Shown here: positions 50,134-58,114 of the stretch, in pieces | How the letters are laid out: each line of letters begins with the position of its first letter | How positions within the stretch are numbered: the first letter of the stretch is position 1 | Assembly (NCBI GenBank): GCA_963755195.1 | Contig: CAVWIZ010000002.1 | Location: 1,054,001 to 1,118,000 of the forward strand | Direction: 5' to 3' | Origin: CAVQJU01 sp963755195 | GTDB lineage: Bacteria; Acidobacteriota; Vicinamibacteria; Vicinamibacterales; CAVVIG01 | Length of the DNA stretch: 64,000 nt | Program-made: the position numbers and the translations under genes | Notes under the pieces: model-generated | The model's database searches: none | What the model was told of the DNA's origin: nothing | What the model saw: the letters and a program-made list of their open reading frames with translations, nothing else

Positions 50134-51638
50134 TTACGGAACGAGCATGCGGATCATGCCGTCCTGTCTCGACGTCAGGAAGATCTCCCCGTCGCGGGTG
50201 CGGCTGAGGTGCAGGTCGGACCGGGTGACTGTCGCGCCGTTGGCGGCTTCGTTGAGCTCGTGGAACGTCACATACGTGCGGTTGCCGCCCTCCCCGCGCA
50301 CATAGAGCTGCACTTCTTCAACGGGCGCCAGCGTCTGCGGAATCCCATCGTCGGCCTTTTTCATCGCGGCGAGATCGGCGGCGAAGAGCCGGCCGCGGAC
50401 GATGTCGCCAAAGACGAACTTGCCTCGCAGCGCGGGGATGACGCCGTGATAGGCGAATCCACCCGTCACCGCCTGGCCGTCGTTGTGGTCGTACATCGCG
50501 ACCGGGTACTCGAACGCGTCCCTCGTCCGCCCTTCGAGGACATCCGCGGGCAGCGCGAAGAGCTGGTCGAGCGCGCCGCCGGGACGCGTCACGCCGTTTT
50601 CGAAAATGCCCTCGCGCTTCATCCAGCCGTAGTTGCCGCCGTTGTGGACGATGTTGATTTCCTCGATGTTGTTCATGCCGATGTCGGACGCGAACATCGT
50701 CCTGTCGGTGAGATCCCACGACAGCCGGTGCGCGTTCCGGAATCCGTACGGCGTAGATCTCGCCGAGCGTTTTCGGATCGCCGTCCGCCGCGAACTTGTT
50801 GCCCGGCGGAATCGTGTAATCCCCCAGCCCCTTCGTGCCTTTGGAAACAGAAGGACTACGCGGGTCGATTCGCAGAATGGCGCCGATGACCGTGTCGAGT
50901 CGCTGCGTCTGACTGGGGTTGCTCTGGTTCGGTCCGCCGCCGTTGCTGAACCCCAGATCGCTGCCGCTCGTGTAGAGCAGGCCGTAGTCGGGCTCACCAG
51001 GCTTCGCCGTCGGGTCGAATTCGACATCGCCGAACGGGTGCGTCAGGTTGTTGACGACGTGGCCGACGCGGAGCAGTTCGCGCCTGCTGCCCTCGAAGGT
51101 GTTTGACGCGGGGTTCGTGGCGTGCCACTCCGTGATGATGTTGTGGTAGGTCACGTCGGCCTGCGTGAATCCCGGCGGAATGAAGTTCGGCGTCGTCGGG
51201 TTGCCCATCGCGCGTTCGGCGTGCACCGTGTAGAACAACCCGTTCTGTGCGAAGCCCGGATGGAACGCGAACCCGATGAACCCGCTCTCGAGCCGGTTGT
51301 AGACGGCGCGCGGGAATGCGGCGCCGACGTTGGCATACACGGACGGTTGGTTGTTGCGATCGAGCAGATACAGCAGCCCGCGCGAGTCGTTGGCGAACCG
51401 GCGGCCGTCGGGAAGGTCGCGCACGAAACTCACGCGCGCGAAGCCGGCCTGCGGGACGTCCTGATCGGCAGGCAGGAGCTTCCGTGTGTCGGGCAGGCGC
51501 ACGACGTCTCTGATCTGGACGGTCAGGCTGCGCTTCACGATCGGCGCCTGAATCGGATTGCTGATCTGCGCGTGAATCGCGCCAGCGGCGAAAAGCGAGC
51601 AGGAGCAGAAGCGTGACAAGCGGCAGCGGCCTAGCCAT
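50134..51638 (-). CDS. PQQ-dependent sugar dehydrogenase family protein (GSDH), frameshifted
   Basis: Exported six-bladed propeller of the glucose/sorbosone dehydrogenase family. ATG 51638 opens MARPLPLVTLLLLLAFAAGA (one shift inside), then QIRDVVRLPDTRKLLPADQD. Family blocks: RFANDSRGLLYLLDRNNQPS, GFIGFAFHPGFAQNGLFYTV (the aspartate/His cofactor region is NLTHPFGDVEFDP), YGFRNAHRLSWDLTDRTMFA and NNIEEINIVHNGGNYGWMKR, which is the classic end block. AYHGVIPALRGKFVFGDIVR closes it. A shift near 50745 splits the ORF. The enzyme probably oxidises a sugar or related aldose with PQQ in the periplasm; the neighbouring G8 protein is divergent. Confidence 0.88.
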
Positions 51639-51683
51639 GAAGCCTCCTACGGACGCGGCAGGCGTCTTTTCGGCGCCTTCCGA

Positions 51684-51705
51684 GAGTTACCGTCAAGGGT
51701 AACTC
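51684..51705. promoter_or_regulatory. Palindrome upstream of sugar dehydrogenase gene
   Basis: GAGTTACC (51684-51691) and GGTAACTC (51698-51705) are perfect 8-bp arms with a 6-bp spacer, 46 bp before the dehydrogenase ATG in the divergent region. A likely operator; no regulator gene is adjacent. Confidence 0.5.
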
Positions 51706-51932
51706 ACGACCAGCGATGTGCAGAAAGGTAAACCGCGTGACAGTTCTCGCCTGCGCCGCCTGGCGAGATCTGTAAAAGCGGGGCGCGGACTCGCGTCCGC
51801 CCGTTGACGCAAACCCAGCAACAAGACCGACTTCACCTGACTGCCGGTGCTCTTTCGGTGCGACAGCTGAGGTCTGGCGCACTGCTTGCCCTGAACTGCC
51901 GAGACCTGCGGCAACTGATGGGAGAGATCTGG

Positions 51933-54188
51933 ATGAGGAACCTGTCAGCGCCTCTGTTCGTCGTGGTGCTTCTGCTCGTGGCGACGTCAGCGGTCACGGT
52001 CGCCGCCACCACACTCCCGGAGAGCATCCCGGATTTTTCCCAGGACTCTTCTCGCCCCGCCCTTCAATCCGTTCAGAGCGGCAGCTGGTCCAATCCCTCC
52101 ACCTGGGGTGGAAATATTCCGACCGCCAACCATGTGGTCCGGATCGTCCAGGGACACACCGTCACGATCACGGACACGTTCGCGGTCGCCTACACGATCG
52201 CTGTCGACGGCAAGCTTGCGTTCGCCCCCAACGTCAGCACCCGCCTGAAGGTGACCAACCTCCAGGTCATGGCCGGCCACATGGGAATGGGCATCCCCGG
52301 CGTCCTGGAAGTGGGCACTGCGGCGGCGCCGATCGCCGCCGATGTGACGGCCGAGATCGTGATCGCTGATTCGCCGCTTGGCGGCAGTGTTGCGGACCCG
52401 GATCAGTTCGGCACGGGGATCACCGTTTTCGGAAGAGTGACCATGCACGGCAGCGTCAGGACGCCGACGTTCGTGCGGCTCGCAACCGAGCCGCGCGCGG
52501 GCCACACCACGTTGTCGCTGTCGGCGCCAGTGTCCGGTTGGAGAATCGGCGATCGGCTCGTCCTGCCAGACACCCGGCACATCAAGGAAAGCGAAGTCAC
52601 CGGCGGCGGATGGCTGAACGCGGTCAACCAGTGGGAAGAACGGACCGTGCAGGCCGTTTCCGCCGACGGGACGACGCTCACGCTCAACGGCGGGCTGCAG
52701 TACGACCACCTGGGCGCTCGCGACTTGAACGGTGCGCTGGATTTCCTGCCGCACGTGGGGAACCTGATGAGGAACGTCGTGATCCGATCCGAGAATCCCT
52801 CCGGCACCCGTGGGCACATGCTGAGCATCCACGTGGCCGACGTGGACATCCGGTACGTCCTGCTCAGGGACATGGGGCGCACCACGTACTTGCCGTTGGA
52901 CAACGCGACCAACCACATCGGCCGCTACGCCGTCCACATGCATCACCTGAGCGGCCCACTTCCCACTCCGGACAACGGCTACCAATTCACGTTGCTGGGA
53001 AATGCGGTGGATGGCGGCTCGGTCGAGACGAAGTTCAAATGGGGCATCACGGTCCACGGCAGCCACTACGGACTGATCCAGGACAACGTCGTCTACAACT
53101 ACAACGGTGCGGCCGTCGCCACCGAGGATGGGTCGGAGAGCTTAAATGTGTTCGACCATAACTTTGCGCTCCGCGGCATGGGCGAACCCAGCGACTCGGT
53201 GTCCGAGGCGAGAATGGCTCTGGGGACGGAGGGGGTGGGCTTCTGGTTCAGGGGGCCGAACAACTACGTGAGAAACAACGTGGCGGCCAACTATCAGAAC
53301 GCGACGACCGAAGCCGCGTACGGATTCGTTTTCCAGTTCCGGTACCTCGGCGACGTGGCGATCCCGAATTTCAAGGGCGCCGACACGGTGATGTCCACCA
53401 GCCAGTCCACCACCCGGAACGGCAACAACATGCCGCTGCTCCAGTTCGAGAACAACGAGGCGTATGGGGCCATGCAGGGCGGGCTGACGTACTGGTGGAT
53501 CAACTCGCTCGATCCCCATCCTTTTGCCAACGCGGCGGAAAGCGTCGTCAAGGATCTGAAGCTCTGGCACATCTACAACAAGACCGTCTATGCGTATCCC
53601 GGCCAGAAGGTCACGTTCGACGGACTGACAATCAGGGGCAGTTTCAGCTCGCTCAGCCGGTGTTGCGGCAACGGCGTGTACTTCGCGGACTATTCTTCAA
53701 AAGGGATCGTGATCAGAAACTCCGACATCCAGGGCATGGAGGACGGCATCACCGCGCCCGAGTCGGGCTTCGGTCCGGAACCGAACCTCACGGTCGAGAA
53801 TTCACATCTGCGCAACTGGAACAACGTCAGCGTCCCGACCGCCGGGTCGGTCAACGGCTGCTGGATGAGCAACAAGCTGGTGCTGATGAACAACACCAGG
53901 TTTGACGCCCCGCCCGGGCGGAGTCTCAACAGCGTTGCCATGATCCGCGACGTCGCGAATGCGCCCGAGTGCCTGAGCAAGTTGGACGAAGCGCGCGTCT
54001 ACGCGTACGACGGCAACGCCGGCGACAATTTCCAGGTCTACCACACGAATGCCGCCGTCCTGCCCCGTCCGCCTGCCAGCTGCACGCCGGCAACCCGACC
54101 TGGCGTCAACGGCCTGACGTGCCCCATCGCCCCGCTCGCGGGACCAACGCCGCCGACGGCGCCGAGGAGCCTGCGCGTCGTCCAATAG
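51933..54188 (+). CDS. G8-domain right-handed beta-helix exported protein
   Basis: A 751-residue intact protein. ATG 51933 (MRNLSAPLFVVVLLLVATSA) has GGGAGA 9 nt upstream and a signal peptide; earlier in-frame codons lack one. Residues about 45-170 are a G8 domain: SGSWSNPSTWGGNIPTANHV, RIVQGHTVTITDTFAVAYTI and the conserved Gly/Asp pattern. The rest forms right-handed beta-helix (PbH1) repeats such as RNVVIRSENPSGTRGHMLSI, NGAAVATEDGSESLNVFDHN and YVRNNVAANYQNATTEAAYG. The build resembles animal CEMIP/TMEM2 hyaluronan-degrading proteins and bacterial G8 proteins. It likely binds or cleaves a polysaccharide; catalytic residues cannot be assigned. Confidence 0.85.
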   Translation: MRNLSAPLFVVVLLLVATSAVTVAATTLPESIPDFSQDSSRPALQSVQSGSWSNPSTWGGNIPTANHVVRIVQGHTVTITDTFAVAYTIAVDGKLAFAPNVSTRLKVTNLQVMAGHMGMGIPGVLEVGTAAAPIAADVTAEIVIADSPLGGSVADPDQFGTGITVFGRVTMHGSVRTPTFVRLATEPRAGHTTLSLSAPVSGWRIGDRLVLPDTRHIKESEVTGGGWLNAVNQWEERTVQAVSADGTTLTLNGGLQYDHLGARDLNGALDFLPHVGNLMRNVVIRSENPSGTRGHMLSIHVADVDIRYVLLRDMGRTTYLPLDNATNHIGRYAVHMHHLSGPLPTPDNGYQFTLLGNAVDGGSVETKFKWGITVHGSHYGLIQDNVVYNYNGAAVATEDGSESLNVFDHNFALRGMGEPSDSVSEARMALGTEGVGFWFRGPNNYVRNNVAANYQNATTEAAYGFVFQFRYLGDVAIPNFKGADTVMSTSQSTTRNGNNMPLLQFENNEAYGAMQGGLTYWWINSLDPHPFANAAESVVKDLKLWHIYNKTVYAYPGQKVTFDGLTIRGSFSSLSRCCGNGVYFADYSSKGIVIRNSDIQGMEDGITAPESGFGPEPNLTVENSHLRNWNNVSVPTAGSVNGCWMSNKLVLMNNTRFDAPPGRSLNSVAMIRDVANAPECLSKLDEARVYAYDGNAGDNFQVYHTNAAVLPRPPASCTPATRPGVNGLTCPIAPLAGPTPPTAPRSLRVVQ

Positions 54189-54296
54189 ACGCGTGTCCTT
54201 CAGTCACACCGCCCGAGAGCGGTTCGCGAAAAAAGGAGGACCTCACACAGATCCGCCCGAATGTCGAGCGACTCCGGCGGCGCGAGTCGCCTGTGT

Positions 54297-54319
54297 TATA
54301 GTGTGTACACTTCACTATA
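54297..54319. promoter_or_regulatory. Operator palindrome of the toxin-antitoxin pair
   Basis: TATAGTG (54297-54303) and CACTATA (54313-54319) form a 7-bp dyad with 9-bp spacer, 12 bp before the antitoxin ATG, with GTGTACAC inside. Ribbon-helix-helix antitoxins repress their own operons at such sites. Confidence 0.6.
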
Positions 54320-54330
54320 TACGAGCACAG

Positions 54331-54591
54331 ATGACTACAACCCTTTCAGTGCGGATCGACAGCGACACCAAAGACCAACTCGAGGCGCTCGCAAAGCGCT
54401 CACGTCGCTCCAAATCGTTTCTCGCGGCTGAAGCCATTGCCGCCTATGTGGAAGCGGAGAGATGGCAATTGGATGAGATTCAAGCCGGCCTTCAGGAGCT
54501 TGATAGGGGGCGCGCCGTCGCCCATAAGGACGTATCGAAATGGCTGCGATCCTGGGGCCAGAAGCCTGAGCGAAAGGCGCCTCGCGCGTGA
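54331..54591 (+). CDS. Ribbon-helix-helix antitoxin
   Basis: An 86-residue antitoxin of the CopG/RelB-like ribbon-helix-helix class. MTTTLSVRIDSDTKDQLEAL is the RHH strand and first helix, followed by KRSRRSKSFLAAEAIAAYVE; the C-terminal part (LQELDRGRAVAHKDVSKWLR) binds the toxin. ATG 54331. Its stop overlaps the toxin start (GTGA). The pair lies at the left edge of the defence region. Confidence 0.9.
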   Translation: MTTTLSVRIDSDTKDQLEALAKRSRRSKSFLAAEAIAAYVEAERWQLDEIQAGLQELDRGRAVAHKDVSKWLRSWGQKPERKAPRA

Positions 54592-54872
54592 CTGTCGTCT
54601 GGTCGCCGCGGGCGATCGGCCATCTCGCTGACCTTCGTGCCTATATGGCCCGCGAGAACCCTGGCGCGGCGGCCCGCACGGCTACGACGTTACTCGCTGC
54701 GGTCGATCGCCTGGCGGAGCTGCCGAATCTCGGGCGTCCCGGTCGGGTGTCCGGCACTCGTGAGCTCGTGGTGCCAGGCACACGGTACGTCATTCCGTAC
54801 CGAGTGCGCGGCGAGCGTCTGGAGATCATCGCGGTGTTCCATGGCCGCCAGCGCTGGCCAAAGCGCCTGTAG
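54588..54872 (+). CDS. RelE/ParE-family toxin
   Basis: A 94-residue toxin of the RelE/ParE superfamily, GTG start at 54588. TVVWSPRAIGHLADLRAYMA is the usual first strand and helix; LPNLGRPGRVSGTRELVVPG and YVIPYRVRGERLEIIAVFHG are the family core, ending RQRWPKRL. This pattern (GRPG, LVVPGTRYVIPYR) is that of ParE toxins that act on DNA gyrase, or RelE-type ribonucleases; the two cannot be told apart from sequence alone. Confidence 0.92.
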   Translation: MTVVWSPRAIGHLADLRAYMARENPGAAARTATTLLAAVDRLAELPNLGRPGRVSGTRELVVPGTRYVIPYRVRGERLEIIAVFHGRQRWPKRL

Positions 54873-54959
54873 GAGGACCTACTCGCGGGTGACGCCGACG
54901 TCGGCCGCCATGTCACGCATCAGGACCGGGAGTGGTACGGAAACAGTTCGGCCGATCTC

Positions 54960-55907
54960 CTATCGTTCAAGCAGCGCGTGCTTGAACACGTTCGCGCGGT
55001 GGTAGTCCAAGTAGGCGTTCTGCTCTCTCGAGAACTCGCCAACACGCACGCCGGCGTCGATGCCCCAGGCATCCAGAAGCTTGTCTCTGACCTCTGGGAC
55101 AATGACCAGTTCCTGGCTGCTGGAGAACGTGATGTAGCCCTCGTCGAACAGGTGATCGATGTGCGGCGACAGCAGCAGGCCGTTGGCGCCGTCGAGGCGC
55201 TCGGCATCAGTCGCGTCCCGCCATGGCTTGATGTGACTCGCCTTCAAGTGCCTCGGCTCGCTGACTCTCGTTACGCGACAGGACTCTTCCCGTAACAGAA
55301 CGTTCGCCCTGAACACACCTTGGCCACGCCTGGCTCTGACAAGCTGCTCCCTGAACGTCGGTCCGGTGATGCTGGCGTCAACAATCGTCGCTTCAAGGTC
55401 GGCTGGCTCAGGTGCGCTCTGGAGAACGGCGACCGTCGCGTACGCGTCCCAGTACGGCTGTCCGATGAGACCGATGAGAGCATCAGCGAGTGCCTGCGGG
55501 ACTTCAGCGAGGTAGACAGACTGAAGGCCGTCACCGCTTTCCTGAAGCGGTGAGTACTTGGACGGCAGGAAAGGACGAAGGATCGCGGCGTGGTCCTTGG
55601 GCCGGATCTGGTTGTTCAGGACGCAGTAGTCGACCGGCACGAACCAGCCTTCTCGCGACCAGTTCGAGCCGGCGGCGCCGAAGTCCGGCTTCGGGCCGGT
55701 CTGCGCTCCTCCGGTCACGACGCCTATCGCCTTGATGCGCGTATCGCAGAACGAGAACACGATGTCGCCAGGCGACACCTCTCGCATGTTCTCGTAGAAC
55801 TGGTTGCGGGCTCCGTTCGCGTTCTGCTTCGGGGACCACATGAAGCTCCCGCGGACTTCAGCCCGGTACGTCTGGTTCTGATTGACCCACCAGTACCGCA
55901 TCGCCAT
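54960..55907 (-). CDS. EVE-HNH modification-dependent nuclease
   Basis: A 315-residue intact protein. The N-terminal 120 residues form an EVE-like (PUA/YTH-fold) base reader: MRYWWVNQNQTYRAEVRGSF and NMREVSPGDIVFSFCDTRIK AIGVV. The C-terminal half is an HNH nuclease of the HNH_2 type: LKASHIKPWRDATDAERLDG and NGLLLSPHIDHLFDEGYITF, with the His-Asn-His metal site. EVE-HNH proteins such as VcaM4I cut DNA with modified cytosine, so this is a likely type IV restriction enzyme. ATG 55907 lies 9 bp after the stop of the nuclease-like gene upstream, so the pair is co-expressed. Confidence 0.88.
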   Translation of the reverse strand: MAMRYWWVNQNQTYRAEVRGSFMWSPKQNANGARNQFYENMREVSPGDIVFSFCDTRIKAIGVVTGGAQTGPKPDFGAAGSNWSREGWFVPVDYCVLNNQIRPKDHAAILRPFLPSKYSPLQESGDGLQSVYLAEVPQALADALIGLIGQPYWDAYATVAVLQSAPEPADLEATIVDASITGPTFREQLVRARRGQGVFRANVLLREESCRVTRVSEPRHLKASHIKPWRDATDAERLDGANGLLLSPHIDHLFDEGYITFSSSQELVIVPEVRDKLLDAWGIDAGVRVGEFSREQNAYLDYHRANVFKHALLER

Positions 55908-55916
55908 TGGGCAGCG

Positions 55917-56335
55917 TCAACGCGCCTTCGGTTTTGATTGACGTTCCGCCAAGTCGTCTGGCAGCAGATGTAACGTCTCTCCGTCGAACGCTGCGATAAG
56001 CCAGTTTACTGTCGCTCCGGCGGTGGCCGTCTTCAGCCGCGCAATCTCGGAGCCGCTAACGCCCGCTTTCCCGCCTTTCAACTGGACAAGCCGAAGGTCG
56101 AGCAGATCCGGGTTGCGCGGTCCGAGCCGATAGGCAATCGCATCGATGATGCCGGTTCGCGGGGCACCCGTGGCGCCTTCAAAAAAGCCAGTTTCCATCC
56201 GTGCTGTGCACAATACAGGCGTAACGCTTCCTTGCTCGCCGCCTCGGACGCGCGGACCTTCGCAAACGCACTCAAGGCACGCCGCGTATGCCATGCCTTG
56301 TGAGCCGCCTCACTTCGATCTAGTCGTTTCGTCAC
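55917..56335 (-). CDS. Putative PD-(D/E)xK nuclease-like protein, one frameshift
   Basis: About 139 residues, GTG start at 56335 (VTKRLDRSEAAHKAWHTRRA). After a one-base shift near 56190 it reads GAPRTGIIDAIAYRLGPRNP then LLDLRLVQLKGGKAGVSGSE. The run Asp (in IIDAI) ... QLKGG is the shape of a PD-(D/E)xK active site with Gln replacing the acidic residue, as in some restriction-type folds. The stop is 9 bp from the EVE-HNH start, so it is probably a partner in that restriction unit. Assignment to a nuclease is inference. Confidence 0.6.
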
Positions 56336-57343
56336 TGGCAGCCCTCTATCGCTTCCCCGCCGTGCGCCGACGGATCACATCTGACTTCGAGAACCGCAGC
56401 GTTCGTAGCGTAGCGAAGGGCGTAGCGGACGTGCTGTCTCGGAATGAACATCGTTAGGGTCAGTTCGGCAGCAACGGGTCGGATGTGGACCTCTTGCGCA
56501 CGTCGCGAAGGCCGCTCTCGCGGGCGTCTGCCCAACGCGCCACGACGTGACACCACGCGCACCATTCGACGCGACGCTGGGATCACCAGGCTGCCAGGTC
56601 ACAAACCAACAAGGAGCGTCAAGCGAACGGGCGGTATCGGGTATCCGATTACGCACACCGCCACGCGGTCCGTTTAAGGCACAACGCCCGAATGCGCGAT
56701 GCCGAGTGGCCCGACAGACTCGTCCGACCCCTGACGTGTGCCTCTCGCTTCCCGTCGAGGTGGTGCCCGCGTGAATGAGGGACGCCTGCGGGCAGCCCCG
56801 GGAGGCTTCAGTCCTGAAAGCGAGTGTCGACCGGCCGACCGAGCATTGGATGATGTGCGTTTGGGGACAGACGCGGGCCAGCGGGAGGAACCAAATCAGC
56901 TCCGTGTTTTTCTCCGCGAACTCTTTGCCTCGGTCGCGGGCAATTAGATTGCGGATCTCGAGATGAAGAGAACCCTGAATCAGCGATTGTGACAATTGCC
57001 GGCGGAAGAACCAGTTCAGTTCGGCACACCCTTGCGAAGATGGTTGGTGTGGCGGACGCCGGTCATATCCTCAATGTTCGTTCGCATGTCGAACGCGTTG
57101 GACCATCGAATCGATCGATTGCGGTCGGCGCCTTTGGCGAAGCGGTAAGGAGAGAACGCAGTGAACGCATCTTCCAGCCATTTGTTGCGGACTTGCGAAG
57201 GACGGGGCTGTGGGATTCCCTGTTGGGACTCCAGCGTCGAAACCCATAGCTTCGCCAGCGCGCTGGCAAGCAGTAAGTCGTAGCTCGGATAGCTAATCGA
57301 CCTGTTGCGGTGGCAGGGTAGCGACTTGCCGCCGAAATCGCCC
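56336..57343. other. Long stretch without a supported gene
   Basis: About 1 kb with only weak ORFs. Minus-strand frames at 56375-56995 (starting MSQSLIQGSLHLEIRNLIAR) and 57016-57387 have some protein character but no start signal or family; the second begins inside the terminator at 57344. The stretch may hold remnants of an older insertion next to the tRNA-Pro island. No RNA gene is seen. Confidence 0.4.
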
Positions 57344-57385
57344 AAAAAAAGGCCCTCAACCGACCATGACGGTCGATCGAGGGCC
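57344..57385 (-). terminator. Rho-independent terminator, probably the native tRNA-Pro terminator
   Basis: On the minus strand GGCCCTC (57379-57385 region) pairs with GAGGGCC (57351-57357 region), with an inner CGACC/GGTCG stem, then a run of seven T (57344-57350). It is 16 bp beyond the partial tRNA copy, where a terminator of a full tRNA gene would lie. Confidence 0.85.
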
Positions 57386-57400
57386 ATTCTAGCGGATATT

Positions 57401-57449
<49 letters not shown>

Positions 57450-57496
57450 AACTTACCCGATCACGATTTTCGAGCGATTTCGCGATTTCTCGCGCT

Positions 57497-57517
57497 CGGG
57501 TAGCGTCCGGGTAGCGA
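57497..57517. repeat. GGGTAGCG motif pair, left island end
   Basis: CGGGTAGCGTCCGGGTAGCG, a direct repeat of GGGTAGCG with a 3-bp gap, 47 bp inside the left att repeat. A near copy lies at 61077-61097. Candidate arm-type binding sites for a tyrosine recombinase. Confidence 0.5.
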
Positions 57518-57589
57518 TTGGCGCGCGCCTCTGCTTCTTGCGATTTCGAGCACCTTGTGGCGGGGCGGGGCTGATGCTACCGTGGTCGC

Positions 57590-57814
57590 ATGACGCTGAA
57601 GGCTCGCGTGAAGGCCGGGCGACTTGTCGTTGACGAGCCGACCGATCTGCCCGAAGGAACCGAGGTCGAGCTCCTGGCGCTCGATCCCGGTGATTGGCTG
57701 ACCGAGGAAGATCGCGCTGCGCTGCATCGCGCCTTGAGAGACTCGGACGAAGACGTCAAGGCCGGTCGACTCGTCGATGCGGACGTCGTCCTTCGCGAGC
57801 TTCGGTCGCGTTGA
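57590..57814 (+). CDS. Antitoxin, AbrB-like/addiction module type
   Basis: A 74-residue protein, ATG 57590, reading MTLKARVKAGRLVVDEPTDL then PEGTEVELLALDPGDWLTEE and an acidic helical tail. The first part is the swapped-hairpin (AF2212-like) DNA-binding fold often found upstream of RelE/ParE toxins; the tail (DSDEDVKAGRLVDADVVLRE) binds the toxin. Its stop overlaps the TTG start of the next gene. It is inside the island. Confidence 0.8.
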   Translation: MTLKARVKAGRLVVDEPTDLPEGTEVELLALDPGDWLTEEDRAALHRALRDSDEDVKAGRLVDADVVLRELRSR

Positions 57815-58110
57815 AGAATCGCCACGTTCGCTTCACAGCCACTGCGCAGGAACACGTTCGGCGAGAGAAGGCCTGGTGGTTGGCCAATCGCGACCACCCC
57901 GACGTGTTCACCGAGGAACTCGAACAAGCGCTCCAGATCATCGCGACGCTTCCAGGTGCCGGAACCCTGTACGCTCAGTCTCCCGTTCCCGGTGTTCGCC
58001 GCGTTTACCTCAGGAGAGTCGCCGTCCATCTCTATTACACGTTCGATGACGCCCGCGTGATCGTGCGCGCCCTCTGGGGTGCGCGTCGCGAACGCGGTCC
58101 GCAGATCTAG
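57811..58110 (+). CDS. RelE/ParE-family toxin
   Basis: A 99-residue toxin, start TTG 57811 overlapping the antitoxin stop. RFTATAQEHVRREKAWWLAN is the first helix with the RelE/ParE pattern (ARxxIxxxxxYW-like), VFTEELEQALQIIATLPGAG and VRRVYLRRVAVHLYYTFDDA form the core, and RVIVRALWGARRERGPQI the end strand. Plasmid- or island-type stabilisation modules of this kind hold mobile DNA in the chromosome, which suits its place in the tRNA island. Target (gyrase or mRNA) not decided. Confidence 0.88.
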   Translation: MKNRHVRFTATAQEHVRREKAWWLANRDHPDVFTEELEQALQIIATLPGAGTLYAQSPVPGVRRVYLRRVAVHLYYTFDDARVIVRALWGARRERGPQI

Positions 58111-58114
58111 CAGA

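Noticed and set aside
56375..56995. A 206-residue minus-strand gene
   Set aside because: No start signal, mixed composition and no recognised family; kept as part of the unexplained stretch.
57016..57387. A 123-residue minus-strand gene
   Set aside because: Its start codon lies inside the stem of the rho-independent terminator. The inner part has some protein character, so a decayed fragment is possible.
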